Positions 7,527-16,733 are shown, numbered from the stretch's first letter. The stretch: 64,000 bases of DNA from Methylobacter sp. S3L5C (GCF_022788635.1 NZ_CP076024.1:4689503-4753502); one strand, 5' to 3'. Translations and numbers: made by a program. The notes: generated by a model not told the origin, from the letters alone.

Positions 7527-9029
7527 ATGTACGAACATTTAGAAACCGCCAAAAATACAGAAAACCTGAAGCGAGTCGTTGTTGATCCGGTCTCTCGTGT
7601 TGAAGGACATGGCAAGGTCACTTTATTATTGGACGCTGATAATAAAGTCCGGCAAGCCAGATTACATATCGTTGAGTTTCGTGGCTTTGAGCGTTTTATA
7701 CAAGGACGACCCTATTGGGAGTTGCCGGTTTTGGTGCAGCGTTTATGCGGCATTTGTCCGGTAAGCCATCATTTAGCCGCCGCTAAAGCCATAGATCAAC
7801 TGGTTGGGATTGACCCCGAAAATTTACCGGTATCCGCCGATAAATTGAGACGTTTACTGCATTTTGGACAAGTGCTCCAATCTCACGCCCTGCATTTCTT
7901 TCATTTATCCAGCCCTGATTTGTTATTTGGTTTTGAAAGCGATATTAGCAAACGTTCTGTTATTGCAGTACTAAGTGAATACCCCGACCTTGGTGTGCAG
8001 GGAGTAAAGCTTCGCAAATATGGCCAAGAAGTGATACGTATGGTCTCCGGAAAACGCATTCACGGTAGTTGTGCTATTCCTGGCGGCGTGAATAAATCTT
8101 TAAGCAAAGCGGAACGTGATTATTTACTGGAAGATATCGGCCAAATGATTGAGTGGTCGGCAGCGGCGGTCGCACTTATTAAAAAAGTACATTGCTCCAA
8201 CCTTCCCTACTATGATGACTTTGGCACCATACGTACCAATTACCTGGGCTTAACCAAACCCGATGGCGCCTTGGAACTCTATCATGGCGGCATTCGTGCG
8301 AAAGATGCTGATGGCAAAACGATTATGGATCATGTCGATTATTGCCAATATAACGATTATATCCATGAAGAAGTTCGCTCATGGACTTACATGAAATTTC
8401 CTTACCTGTTATCCATTGGGAAAGAAAACGGCTGGTATCGTGTAGGGCCGTTAGCCAGGGTCAATAACTGTGATTATATTAATACGCCATTAGCAGAAGC
8501 TGCTCGCGTAGAATTTAAAGCGCACAGCAACGAAGCGATGGTTCATAGTACACTGGCTTTTCATTGGGCACGTTTAATTGAAACCCTGCATTGCGCCGAA
8601 AGCATTAAAACACTGCTCCATGACGCTGACATCATGGGCCATGATTTAGTGGCGCAAGGTGAGAAACGTTATGAAGGTGTCGGCGTTATTGAAGCACCAC
8701 GTGGCACGCTGTTCCATCATTATCAAGTCGATGAGAATGATATTGTCACCAAAGCCAATTTAATCGTTTCGACCACCAGCAATAACATGGCGATGAATGA
8801 ATCCGTTCGGCAAGTGGCGGCAGAATACTTATCGGGTCGGGAATTAACCGAACCATTGTTAAATAATCTGGAAGTAGCTATTCGCGCTTATGATCCTTGC
8901 TTGTCCTGCGCGACCCATGCGATGGGAAAAATGCCGTTACAATTGGAATTAATTGATGCTGAAGGTAACCTGATTGATAAACTGGTCAAACACAGTAGCG
9001 GTCAAATTGAACGGCCAAATAATGCTTAA
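7527..9029 (+). CDS. hoxH: NAD-reducing [NiFe] hydrogenase large subunit HoxH
   Basis: Catalytic subunit holding the NiFe(CN)2CO site where H2 is split or formed. 500 residues. The N-terminal Cys pair is C74 and C77 (RLCGICPVSHH) and the C-terminal pair is C458 and C461 (DPCLSCATH), the four Ni/Fe ligands. After H464 a 36-residue extension (from AMGKMPL) follows, which the HoxW protease should remove once nickel is in place. The gene starts 9 bp after the small Cys-rich gene and its stop overlaps hoxW by 8 bp. The hypABCDEF maturation genes needed to build the site are not in the window. Confidence 0.97.
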   Translation: MYEHLETAKNTENLKRVVVDPVSRVEGHGKVTLLLDADNKVRQARLHIVEFRGFERFIQGRPYWELPVLVQRLCGICPVSHHLAAAKAIDQLVGIDPENLPVSADKLRRLLHFGQVLQSHALHFFHLSSPDLLFGFESDISKRSVIAVLSEYPDLGVQGVKLRKYGQEVIRMVSGKRIHGSCAIPGGVNKSLSKAERDYLLEDIGQMIEWSAAAVALIKKVHCSNLPYYDDFGTIRTNYLGLTKPDGALELYHGGIRAKDADGKTIMDHVDYCQYNDYIHEEVRSWTYMKFPYLLSIGKENGWYRVGPLARVNNCDYINTPLAEAARVEFKAHSNEAMVHSTLAFHWARLIETLHCAESIKTLLHDADIMGHDLVAQGEKRYEGVGVIEAPRGTLFHHYQVDENDIVTKANLIVSTTSNNMAMNESVRQVAAEYLSGRELTEPLLNNLEVAIRAYDPCLSCATHAMGKMPLQLELIDAEGNLIDKLVKHSSGQIERPNNA

Positions 9030-9534
9030 ACCGGTACTTGTATTTGGCTATGGCAACCTTAGTCGTGGCGATGACGCACTAGGGCCGTTATTACTGGAAT
9101 ATGTTGAAAGCCACTGTAATTTGCAAGACATTGAAATACTGAGTGACTTTCAGCTACAAATTGAACATGCGCTGGATTTGGAAAACAGATCGCTGGTATT
9201 GTTTGTTGATGCCTCGGTTTCTTGTGTCGAGGCGTTTGACTTTGCCCAACTTGAACCTGCCAGAGATAAAAGCTACACCACTCACGCCATGAGCCCTGCG
9301 GCGGTTTTAGCCGTGTATCAGTCAATAAAAAAACAAATGCCACCGCCGTGTTTTTTACTGAGCATCAAAGCCGAAAAACTTGAATTGGGTGAAGGTTTAA
9401 GTACGCCGGCCAAAAGTCATCTGGCTCAGGCCTGTGAGTTTGCGGAAAAGTTATTGCAAAATCCTGACCTTAACCTGTGGCTGCAACAAACCAATGCAGT
9501 GCAGCTAATGCCTACTGAGCTGTGTAAATTGTAA
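9022..9534 (+). CDS. hoxW: Hydrogenase maturation endopeptidase HoxW
   Basis: Nickel-sensing endopeptidase (HyaD/HybD/HycI family) that trims the HoxH C-terminus. 170 residues from the ATG at 9022, chosen because the core FGYGNLSRGDDALG should lie at the very N-terminus; an earlier frame start would add 16 residues inside hoxH. D17 and/or D18 of GDD and the later His in QIEHALDL fit the metal-binding residues of the family. It closes the hox operon; its start is inside the hoxH stop region, indicating coupled translation. Confidence 0.9.
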   Translation: MLKPVLVFGYGNLSRGDDALGPLLLEYVESHCNLQDIEILSDFQLQIEHALDLENRSLVLFVDASVSCVEAFDFAQLEPARDKSYTTHAMSPAAVLAVYQSIKKQMPPPCFLLSIKAEKLELGEGLSTPAKSHLAQACEFAEKLLQNPDLNLWLQQTNAVQLMPTELCKL

Positions 9535-9600
9535 TTTCAACTATAGTTTTCAGAAATTAAATGTCTAATTAGCGTCGCTGTAAGCGCATTCAGATAATAA

Positions 9601-9634
9601 CCCTTAGAGCATAGATATCTATACTCTTAAAGGG
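9601..9634. terminator. Hairpin after the hox operon
   Basis: CCCTTAGAGC and CTCTTAAAGGG flank a perfect 12-bp palindrome, ATAGATATCTAT (9611-9622). The whole can fold into a long imperfect hairpin 67 bp after hoxW. No T-run follows, so termination is possible but unproven; it could equally be an operator for the gene at 9815. Confidence 0.35.
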
Positions 9635-9814
9635 ATGGTATCTGTTAGCATCGAAATTATTTACCGGTGAATCTGTGTATAGATTTATTGTGTGAATCAA
9701 CATTCAGCCTGAGCAGAATGATGACAGCTTATATGATCGTTTACGATAATTTGCTAAACTTGGAGTCTGTAACCAATGAGCAATGACACAAAACAAAAAT
9801 AGAGAGACTCAGCA

Positions 9815-10192
9815 ATGAAATCATACAAAACATTATGGCTGGTGACGTTAATGATTATTAGCGGTAACGTCTGGTCTTATGGCAGCAGCAGTAGCGCAAA
9901 AGCCTGTGACAAACCAAAATTTAGCGAATTTAGCCCGGTCAGCAATGCTGAAGTTGCGCCAAAATCAGCTTTTTCTTTTATCGCCTCCGCAAATACCAAC
10001 CCTGACAGCATTATCGTTACGGTAAAAAATCAGCCGGTAGAGGTCACAGTTACGCCTAAAAACCAGAGTTTTCTGGTAACAGGAACACTACCCGATACCA
10101 TAAAAAAAGACTTTGCCAGAATTAGTATTGCTGCCGATGGCCCAAATCAATGTAAAGGCACTGACGGCTGGCTGGTAAAAATAATCGAATAA
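9815..10192 (+). CDS. Small exported protein, unknown function
   Basis: 125 residues. A clear Sec signal peptide spans about residues 1-21 (basic start, hydrophobic LWLVTLMIISGNVW). The mature part begins with a Ser-rich patch, has two Cys (around 31 and 113) that could form a disulfide, and then alternating beta-strand segments (SIIVTVKNQPVEVTV, SFLVTGTL) like a small Ig-like or copper-resistance-type fold. No motif identifies it. It is probably periplasmic. The ATG has an AGAGAGAC sequence upstream as ribosome site. Not clearly part of the hox operon, being 280 bp away. Confidence 0.65.
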   Translation: MKSYKTLWLVTLMIISGNVWSYGSSSSAKACDKPKFSEFSPVSNAEVAPKSAFSFIASANTNPDSIIVTVKNQPVEVTVTPKNQSFLVTGTLPDTIKKDFARISIAADGPNQCKGTDGWLVKIIE

Positions 10193-10246
10193 AACCGGTG
10201 ACCGGTGAGCTTTAACAACAATTTATTTACAGACAAAAACAATTTT

Positions 10247-10630
10247 ATGACATTAAAAAAGACAGCACTCGATAAAGATAAACTAAACCAGATTGTTACC
10301 GATGCCCGACGTAACCAGGAAATCAGGGAGCAATCTTATCGTGGTCAGGCACTTAAACTCTATCCTTGGATATGTGGTCGTTGTACCCGTGAATTTACCC
10401 ATACCAATCTGACTGAGTTGACTGTTCATCATAAAAATCACAATCACGATGATAATCCTGCCGATGGCAGTAACTGGGAATTATTATGTCTTTATTGTCA
10501 CGACAATGAGCATTCACGCTACGAAGAAACCCGCTTCGGTAATTTGCAAACCAATAATCGAACCAGTGTCTCGATGGGTAGTCACAATCCATTTGCAGAC
10601 CTGAAAAACCTGATGGGCAGTAAAAAATAG
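10247..10630 (+). CDS. YajD-like HNH nuclease family protein
   Basis: 127 residues from the ATG at 10247; a GTG at 10205 would add 14 residues without family support. The core has CGRCTREF, then LTVHHKNHNHDDNP and NWELLCLYCHDNEHSRY. This is the zinc-binding Cys pair plus the HNH beta-beta-alpha metal site shared with E. coli YajD. The family is annotated as HNH nuclease but its substrate is not established. It sits 12 bp after the preceding exported protein gene (measured to the GTG), so co-transcription is possible; no functional link is evident. Confidence 0.85.
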   Translation: MTLKKTALDKDKLNQIVTDARRNQEIREQSYRGQALKLYPWICGRCTREFTHTNLTELTVHHKNHNHDDNPADGSNWELLCLYCHDNEHSRYEETRFGNLQTNNRTSVSMGSHNPFADLKNLMGSKK

Positions 10631-10656
10631 GCCATAAACCTAAGGATGGTGCAAGA

Positions 10657-10701
10657 GGTTAAAATGTGACTGAGTTGAAGGTTATTCCTTCACCTTTAAC
10701 C
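10657..10701. terminator. Hairpin between convergent genes
   Basis: GGTTAAA (10657) and TTTAACC (ending 10701) form outer arms, with an inner TGAAGG/CCTTCA hairpin at 10676-10692. It lies between the converging ends of the HNH gene and rnhA. There is no strong T-run, so this is a weak call. Confidence 0.35.
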
Positions 10702-10712
10702 CTTTCATCTGA

Positions 10713-11147
10713 TTACAAGGTATCGATACCAAGATTAGCCAAAGCATCAGCGCGGTCATTACCAATATCGCCAGAATGACCTTTTACCCACTTCCATTCA
10801 ATCTTGTGTGTAGCGATGGTCGCATCCAGTCTACGCCACAAATCTTCGTTTTTAACCGGTGTTTTTGCAGCCGTTTTCCAGCCTCTTTTTTTCCAGTTGG
10901 GCATCCAGTCAGTAATACCTTTTAATACATAACTTGAGTCGCTATTAAGCTGAACGGAGCAGGATTTTGTTAATAATTCCAATGCCTGTATGGCAGCCAT
11001 TAGTTCCATGCGATTATTGGTCGTATGTTTTTCTGCTCCATAAAGTTCTTTTATAATGCCTTTATAGTCAAGAATCACTCCCCATCCACCCGGCCCTGGA
11101 TTGCCACGACATGCTCCATCGGTATAAATAATTACGGTACTACTCAT
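10713..11147 (-). CDS. rnhA: Ribonuclease HI
   Basis: Cuts the RNA strand of RNA:DNA hybrids (R-loops, replication primers) in the cytoplasm. 144 residues, slightly shorter than E. coli RNase HI (155). Catalytic residues D10, E48, D70 and D134 are all present, with the [14 protein letters not shown] start motif, the basic handle region ([12 protein letters not shown]) and the mobile-loop His at 124 (VKGHSG). Its start overlaps the upstream methyltransferase gene by 8 bp, as in the yafS-rnhA pair of E. coli. Confidence 0.96.
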   Translation of the reverse strand: MSSTVIIYTDGACRGNPGPGGWGVILDYKGIIKELYGAEKHTTNNRMELMAAIQALELLTKSCSVQLNSDSSYVLKGITDWMPNWKKRGWKTAAKTPVKNEDLWRRLDATIATHKIEWKWVKGHSGDIGNDRADALANLGIDTL

Positions 11148-11856
11148 GTTTTTTTATCTGTGCTGTTGGATTTAGTGAATTAATTAAAGACAGTCGAGGA
11201 TTTGCATTTTTCACTGGCGTTAACGGAATAATATTGTAGCGCCGCTTTATGGCTTTAACCGCATAAGCTGTAGAAAAAAATGATTGCCCATAGCTTATTA
11301 ATTTACCCTGCTTGGAACTGATAGAGTCCAAATTAAACTCGGACGATACAGTCACTTCAAAATTTAACAACTTTAACCAGTCCATGATTCTTGATCGGGA
11401 AATGAAGTGCCCTCCCCAGGAATCAGCCATTTTTTTATCCCATAAAAATTGATACCTGACCCAAAAACTCCAAGGATTAAAATTTAATACCACTAATAAT
11501 CCTTCGGGCTTTAAAACGCGCTCAACCTCTCGCATGGTCTGAAACCGATGGGTATCAAACTCCAATAAATGCGGTATTATAATCATATCGACACTGTCAC
11601 TTTGAAATGGCAAACTATAGGCTATCGCCCTGATTTTTATTGCCTCATCGCAGCCCATTCCTTTGGTATCCAGTATTGTATAATTTTTGTATAAAGTACA
11701 ATCAATAAAGTCATTCTCCCAGCCCAAGCCACCAATTTGTAAAATAATTTGTTGACAACTTACGGTAATGGATTTCTGTATATAGTCAGCTTCAAGCTCT
11801 TTTAACAGCTTACCTCTTGGGGTTTGGTACCAAGCAAATAAAAAATTTCGTTTCAT
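11140..11856 (-). CDS. SAM-dependent methyltransferase, YafS-like
   Basis: 238 residues from the ATG at 11856 (a TTG one codon earlier is also open). Class I methyltransferase fold of the Methyltransf_11 type: a degenerate glycine motif [10 protein letters not shown], an [13 protein letters not shown] motif IV segment, and [18 protein letters not shown]. The stretch NPWSFWG-type, the gene order methyltransferase-rnhA and the divergent mltD match E. coli yafS, whose substrate is unknown. gloB, normally between mltD and yafS, is absent. Cytoplasmic; substrate cannot be inferred. Confidence 0.8.
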   Translation of the reverse strand: MKRNFLFAWYQTPRGKLLKELEADYIQKSITVSCQQIILQIGGLGWENDFIDCTLYKNYTILDTKGMGCDEAIKIRAIAYSLPFQSDSVDMIIIPHLLEFDTHRFQTMREVERVLKPEGLLVVLNFNPWSFWVRYQFLWDKKMADSWGGHFISRSRIMDWLKLLNFEVTVSSEFNLDSISSKQGKLISYGQSFFSTAYAVKAIKRRYNIIPLTPVKNANPRLSLINSLNPTAQIKKHE

Positions 11857-11948
11857 CAATCACACTCAACACAACATACGTTAATGATTTTCATCCAGAA
11901 AAATGATACAATTCCGCTAAAATAATAACTATACCCTTAGGCTTCAAG

Positions 11949-13622
11949 ATGACACGCGTTAATTTTAACAGGTCGGTTAATTTTTTATTAATTTCGATAT
12001 CTTTAATTGTAACCGGTTGCTCAGATACACCGAAAGAGCCTCTGGTCGTTAATGATCAAATGCCTGTCAAATCCACTCAAAATGACGGCTATGTGTACCA
12101 TCCTACCCTGCGCAAACATAAATTCAAAACCGCATCAACACACAAAGACACCGTTTGGGAGAGGTTATTATCACTCTATTCGTTACCTGATATTAAAAAC
12201 CCACGTATAGACCGTGAATTATACTGGTATCTGGAACATCCGGCATCCCTTGCGATAATTCAACAACGGGCAGAACCCTATCTACACCATATTCTTGATG
12301 AAATTGAAGCCAAAAACATGCCCGGCGAACTGGCTTTATTGCCCGTTGTAGAAAGTGCTTTTGTACCGGATGCCTATTCAAAAGCTGACGCATCAGGACT
12401 TTGGCAATTTGTGCCTGCCACGGGAAAAGAATATGGTCTTCAACAAAATGCCTGGTATGACGGTCGGCGCGATATTTACGCCTCCACAAAAGCGGCAACC
12501 ACTTATTTAAAAGAATTAAGTGAAAATTTTGATGGCGATTGGTTGCTGGCACTTGCTTCTTATAATTGCGGGAAAGGCCGGGTAAGAAAATCCATTGAAA
12601 GAAATGAATATCTCAATCTGCCTACTGATTATTGGTCCTTAGACCTCCCTCAAGAGACCGATGACTATGTGCCAAGATTACTGGCTATTGCCAGATTATT
12701 TGCCCATGCCGACGAATACAATATTCATTTACAACATATTCCCAATAAACCTTACTTTGAAGTCGTTGATATTAAATCCCCATTGGATTTGCACAAAGCG
12801 GCAAAACTGGCCAATACACCGCTCTATGCCTTTTTAAAATTAAATCCGGGCTTTAACCGCGCCAGCACAGCTCCTGAAGGTCCGCATCGACTGCTGGTTC
12901 CGGCAGCTCAAGCGCAAGCATTTAAAAATAATTTGGCGACACTTCCCTATTCTGAAAGAGTCGCTATAAAACAATACAATGAAAAGCGGACAACCGAGCC
13001 ACGCTTCCAAGACAAAGATCAGGAGCAGGTACAAACAGCCCAGCTTGGCGGTGACAAAACCAGAACAAACCTGGCGCAATACAAAGTTAGATCAGGAGAC
13101 AATTTGTCTGCTATTGCCAATAGAAACAATACAACTGTTCAATCATTACGCCAAGTCAATCATTTAACCAGCAATACCGTTAATTCCGGTATGCGCTTAC
13201 AAATGCCTTCAGAAGCAAAATCAAATAGTACTCCGCTACTTGCCAGCATATCAAAACCTAAAGCCACCAGCACTCAAGTCTATACAGTAAAAAAAGGTGA
13301 TACTTTCTTTAACATTTCTCAACGATTTTCTGTCACTCCGAAAGACATTGCTAACTGGAACAGCGCTACTTTAAAAACAGCATTGATTCCAGGTCGAAAA
13401 CTGACTATCAATAGCATCAATCCACAACTTGCCAGCGTATCATCGTCAATCCGCCTAATCAGTTACAAGGTCGGGCAAGGCGACTCGCTGACACAAATTT
13501 CCAGAAAGTTTAACGTCTCTGTTGCCGATTTGCGTAAATCTAACGCTGCCACATTGGTTAAAGGTCTTCGTCCAGGCCAAACACTCAAGATCATCGTCGA
13601 TAACAATCAATCCTCAAGCTAA
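11949..13622 (+). CDS. mltD: Membrane-bound lytic murein transglycosylase D with three LysM domains
   Basis: Lipoprotein that cleaves the MurNAc-GlcNAc bond of peptidoglycan to 1,6-anhydro products. 557 residues. Lipobox IVTGC puts the lipidated Cys at 24. The SLT domain (~residues 105-245) has the catalytic Glu135 in LLPVVESAFVP, then SKADASGLWQFVPATG and ALASYNCGKGRV. Three LysM peptidoglycan-binding domains follow, each starting Y(K/T)V..GD (about residues 378, 444 and 506). E. coli MltD usually has two, so this is the longer form. Transcribed divergently from the yafS-like gene with 92 bp between. Confidence 0.93.
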   Translation: MTRVNFNRSVNFLLISISLIVTGCSDTPKEPLVVNDQMPVKSTQNDGYVYHPTLRKHKFKTASTHKDTVWERLLSLYSLPDIKNPRIDRELYWYLEHPASLAIIQQRAEPYLHHILDEIEAKNMPGELALLPVVESAFVPDAYSKADASGLWQFVPATGKEYGLQQNAWYDGRRDIYASTKAATTYLKELSENFDGDWLLALASYNCGKGRVRKSIERNEYLNLPTDYWSLDLPQETDDYVPRLLAIARLFAHADEYNIHLQHIPNKPYFEVVDIKSPLDLHKAAKLANTPLYAFLKLNPGFNRASTAPEGPHRLLVPAAQAQAFKNNLATLPYSERVAIKQYNEKRTTEPRFQDKDQEQVQTAQLGGDKTRTNLAQYKVRSGDNLSAIANRNNTTVQSLRQVNHLTSNTVNSGMRLQMPSEAKSNSTPLLASISKPKATSTQVYTVKKGDTFFNISQRFSVTPKDIANWNSATLKTALIPGRKLTINSINPQLASVSSSIRLISYKVGQGDSLTQISRKFNVSVADLRKSNAATLVKGLRPGQTLKIIVDNNQSSS

Positions 13623-13630
13623 AAACCTGA

Positions 13631-13683
13631 CTAAATCAGGCTTATTTGCCAATGCCAAGCACTGCCAGATAAGCCTGATTTAG
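13631..13683. terminator. Bidirectional terminator-like hairpin
   Basis: Perfect 14-bp arms, CTAAATCAGGCTTA at 13631-13644 and TAAGCCTGATTTAG at 13670-13683, lie between the converging mltD and metallophosphoesterase genes. A-rich and T-rich flanks fit termination in both directions. Confidence 0.7.
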
Positions 13684-13699
13684 CAAGAACTATTTTAAG

Positions 13700-14380
13700 T
13701 CATTTTTCACTTAGCATATTACCAAACAAATTTGTTACCGCACCGTTAGCGACGCCACTGACTTTAATATTATTTCTAATAATACTGGCATAATTCTCAT
13801 GGAGATGGCCATGAAATATATGCTTTACCCCCATTGCCGCCGCTAATTCACCAATCACCTTAAAACCATGTCGATGAGACCCCGGCGCTTCATGTGATAC
13901 TAAAATGTCTGCTTTCAGAGCCTTTAATGCCTCAAATTCATCATGCCAAATAGCTGATTTATACTTTAGCGCCATCTCCGAACTCTGCATACTAGCGGAC
14001 TGATTATGCAAGTAATGCTGCTTACCCAACCATTTGGGTTGTTGCGGTGGATACCATACCCTACCAAGAAAAACACCACTTAATCCGGCGACTCTAAGCC
14101 CTGCTATTTCAGTAACTTTTAAGTGTAAATCTCTATCAGAAAAAGCCGAGTTAAATAAATTGTTGTATTTTTCAGGCGATTCAAAATCATGATTTCCGGC
14201 AATCCACCAAATTTCAGTGACGCCATCAATTTCCTCTAAACAACTTTCTAACGGCATATCCAGATCATAATCACCCAGTAAAATGATAGCTTCCGGCCGG
14301 TATTTATGAGCAGCGGCTATCAAAGGCTTAAAATTTCCATGCGGATCACCAGCAAACAAGATTTTATTCTGTTGGTTCAT
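13700..14380 (-). CDS. Metallophosphoesterase
   Basis: 226 residues from the ATG at 14380, chosen because the purine-rich GGAAGG ribosome site lies just upstream; an ATG 8 codons earlier would place that site inside the gene. All five calcineurin-like blocks are present: GDPHG, GDYD, GNHDFE, SHEAP and HGHLHE, giving a two-metal phosphoesterase centre. GDPHG instead of GDxHG with a following NF is as in family members of unknown substrate. No signal peptide; cytoplasmic. It stands alone, so the substrate (nucleotide, protein or sugar phosphate) cannot be inferred. Confidence 0.85.
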   Translation of the reverse strand: MNQQNKILFAGDPHGNFKPLIAAAHKYRPEAIILLGDYDLDMPLESCLEEIDGVTEIWWIAGNHDFESPEKYNNLFNSAFSDRDLHLKVTEIAGLRVAGLSGVFLGRVWYPPQQPKWLGKQHYLHNQSASMQSSEMALKYKSAIWHDEFEALKALKADILVSHEAPGSHRHGFKVIGELAAAMGVKHIFHGHLHENYASIIRNNIKVSGVANGAVTNLFGNMLSEK

Positions 14381-14872
14381 GTTGTTACCTTCCTTTCTTT
14401 TCATGATGAGATGAAAACCAACAATTTGTCAATTTTCGCTAGAGATGAAGATAAAATATGAATATCACTCGGACAATCCGTATTGATTTGGTGACATCCA
14501 AGAATTAATAGTCCCAAGTGGCGCAGGATTTTTGTTTATTTACACGACAAAACAGGGACATAGCTGACTACGTAACTATTTTGACAACGCAGTAAATGAA
14601 TAAAAAAACCGGTAAGCCGGGTATATTATTCTCAGGAAATTACCTTATACAAATCATCGCCCAACACTCTTAAATGCTCATCGTGATTAAGGCCTTTTAA
14701 CAACACACCCGCACGTCGATAATAAACCTGATCAACTGAGGAGAAATGAAAACAGATATAACTGGGACTACTGCATCAGGTTAAATCATTAAACACTACA
14801 CCATTCAAACAAAAACCATCATATGGTAGCAAACACTTCTTTTGCAGCTAAAATTTACTAGCTTATGTAAAA
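14381..14872. other. Intergenic region with one possible coding remnant
   Basis: AT-rich stretch between the metallophosphoesterase start and the end of the mtdB pair. The part 14632-14775 on the minus strand reads as plausible protein (see next entry). A CCGGTAAGCCGG hairpin-like sequence lies around 14609-14620. Nothing else was recognised. Confidence 0.4.
14632..14775 (-). pseudogene. Possible coding remnant downstream of the mtdB pair
   Basis: A 47-codon open frame with no ATG, ending in TGA at 14632-14634. Its composition looks protein-like (for example YYRRAGVLLKGLNHDEHLRV) rather than random, suggesting the C-terminal end of a lost gene on the same strand as mtdB. No family was recognised, and chance cannot be excluded at this length. 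Confidence 0.25.
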
Positions 14873-15778
14873 CTAAACTATATCCCTGGCCTTATTAAAG
14901 GCTTCTCTAAAATCAAGATATAATGGCTTATCCGTTTCAAGCATTAATTTTAACATCTCATTCTGAAGCTTGTATTTAACATTGCCCACGGCCAAGGCTC
15001 CGACACCTACTGCGCCTTGTGCATTGATTGCATGAATTAAAGGCGCGCCTAAATCACTGCGCTTGATACCTTCTATACCCATTGGCGGAACCGCATTAAC
15101 ATCACCAGCCACTTTTAATTGCCTGGCCTCTTTTAAAACAGCCAAACTGAGTACCTGAACACCCGCTTTGGCGACACAAAAAATAATATCAGCGGTAGCC
15201 ACCAATTGGGCTTTATCAGCTTCAGAACTAGCACAGGCACCTTTCAGCGTACAACCAAACCGACGATTATAAGCCTTGGCGACATCTTCGGCCGTCTCAA
15301 GCAATAAATGGTCGACCAATGCTGTCTTGGCACCCGCCAAGGAAGCGATAATTCCCGTAGCAATACCGACAGGTCCCGTTCCACCAAAAACCAGTGCAGT
15401 ACAGTCTTTTAATTCTTTACCATGTGTTACCTTTAACTCTTTTTCTACACAGGCAACCAATGCTGCCGCTGTAGTAAATGCACCACTAGGATCGGCAAAA
15501 ACAGATACTTCAAAAGGCGGAACCATAGCTTGTTGACTGGCATCCAGCATATCCATAGCCAACCCTAAATCACGGCCACCAATAAAGATTCCGGTGCGCT
15601 TGACACCTGTTGGACCACGGGAAAAAATAGCATCCTGAGTGAGCCTGTAAATACTGTCTAATTTGACATTACTATAAGGCATAAGCACATCAAATCCTGC
15701 GTCCATCGCCATGTTAATATCAAATGGACTATTGTTTGGCATGGGGTCAAGCATGTGAAGAATGCTACGTTTCTCCAT
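14873..15778 (-). CDS. Methylene-tetrahydromethanopterin dehydrogenase (MtdB-type), second copy
   Basis: Oxidises methylene-H4MPT to methenyl-H4MPT with NAD(P)+ in the H4MPT-linked formaldehyde oxidation pathway. 301 residues, the usual length. The N-terminal domain has the family motifs DAIFSRGPTGVKRTGIFIGG and PPFEVSVFADPSGAFTTAAA; the Rossmann part has VFGGTGPVG for NAD(P); near the C-terminus are AGDVNAVPPMGIEG and GVGALAVGNVKYKLQN. It follows its paralogue (15825-16733) after 46 bp with its own ribosome site (AAGGAGC). The two share these motifs but are clearly diverged, so they may differ in cofactor preference or expression. Confidence 0.88.
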   Translation of the reverse strand: MEKRSILHMLDPMPNNSPFDINMAMDAGFDVLMPYSNVKLDSIYRLTQDAIFSRGPTGVKRTGIFIGGRDLGLAMDMLDASQQAMVPPFEVSVFADPSGAFTTAAALVACVEKELKVTHGKELKDCTALVFGGTGPVGIATGIIASLAGAKTALVDHLLLETAEDVAKAYNRRFGCTLKGACASSEADKAQLVATADIIFCVAKAGVQVLSLAVLKEARQLKVAGDVNAVPPMGIEGIKRSDLGAPLIHAINAQGAVGVGALAVGNVKYKLQNEMLKLMLETDKPLYLDFREAFNKARDIV

Positions 15779-15824
15779 TAGAGATGCTCCTTATAATGAG
15801 TGCGGGGTAAACTTAATATTGAGT

Positions 15825-16733
15825 TTAAGCTTTTGACTTAACATAAGCTCTGGCTACTTCAAAGGCATGTTCAAAATGCAAATAAACCGGCTTATCGCAT
15901 TCGATCATTTTTTTCAACAAGCGATTCTGTGCATGGTATTTAATATTACCAATAGCCAGAGCGCCTATGCCAACAGCACCACTGTTCGAACCTTCAATAG
16001 GCTTGCCATTATGAAATGCATCAACACCGGCTATGCCTGAGGGCGGCACCGCATTAACATCTGCAGCAACTTTCAACTGTGGAGCTGAGGCAATTAACTC
16101 AGCGCTCAGCAACTCAATACCTGCTGCACCGGTTGCAAAAACAACATCAGCAGTTTTCATATATTCAGCTTTGTCAGCATCAGCACCTGCGGTAATGGTA
16201 ATTTTACCGTCACCAAATTCATTGCTACACAGTTCAGCAATATGCTGAGCTTTTTCCAGTTGTCTACCAATTATCCTTACGTTGGCACCTGCCTGAGCCG
16301 CAATGACTGCTGCGGCTTGACCAACAGGACCTGTTCCACCTAAGGCAAGAATATTTTTACCTGCCAAGGTCGTGTTAAATTTTGTAATTAACTCATGCTC
16401 TACAGCGGCAACCATTCCAGCAGCAGTTGTAAAAGCACCGCTAGGATCAGCAAAAACAGAAACTTCAAAAGGTGGAACCATTGACCGCTTGGCTGTTTTC
16501 AACATATCCATGGCTTGTTTGGTATCGCGGCCGCCGATAAAAATACCGGTGCGTTTTAAGTTTTTTGCACTGCGCGAAAAAATAGCATCTTGTACAAGTC
16601 CTTGAACTTCGCTGGCTTCAACGTTTATATAAGGTAATGCAGAAACCCATCCTGCATCCAGCGCCATATTGACGTCAAAAGGACTTAAGTTTTTAGCAGT
16701 GGTTAGCATGTGTAAAATAAATGGTTTTTCCAT
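15825..16733 (-). CDS. mtdB: Methylene-tetrahydromethanopterin dehydrogenase MtdB
   Basis: First gene of the mtdB pair in transcription order, ribosome site AAGGAG 6 bases before the ATG. 302 residues. Conserved blocks: ILHMLTTAKNLSPFDVNMA at the N-terminus, KRTGIFIGGRD, PPFEVSVFADPSGAFTTAAG, the nucleotide-binding LALGGTGPVGQAAAVIAAQAG and ADVNAVPPSGIAG. It is the MtdB type rather than MtdA, which has a different N-terminus and works with methylene-H4F or H4MPT. Cytoplasmic. Presence of H4MPT enzymes outside archaea points to a methylotroph. Other pathway genes (fae, mch, fhc, mptG) are not in the window. Confidence 0.88.
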   Translation of the reverse strand: MEKPFILHMLTTAKNLSPFDVNMALDAGWVSALPYINVEASEVQGLVQDAIFSRSAKNLKRTGIFIGGRDTKQAMDMLKTAKRSMVPPFEVSVFADPSGAFTTAAGMVAAVEHELITKFNTTLAGKNILALGGTGPVGQAAAVIAAQAGANVRIIGRQLEKAQHIAELCSNEFGDGKITITAGADADKAEYMKTADVVFATGAAGIELLSAELIASAPQLKVAADVNAVPPSGIAGVDAFHNGKPIEGSNSGAVGIGALAIGNIKYHAQNRLLKKMIECDKPVYLHFEHAFEVARAYVKSKA

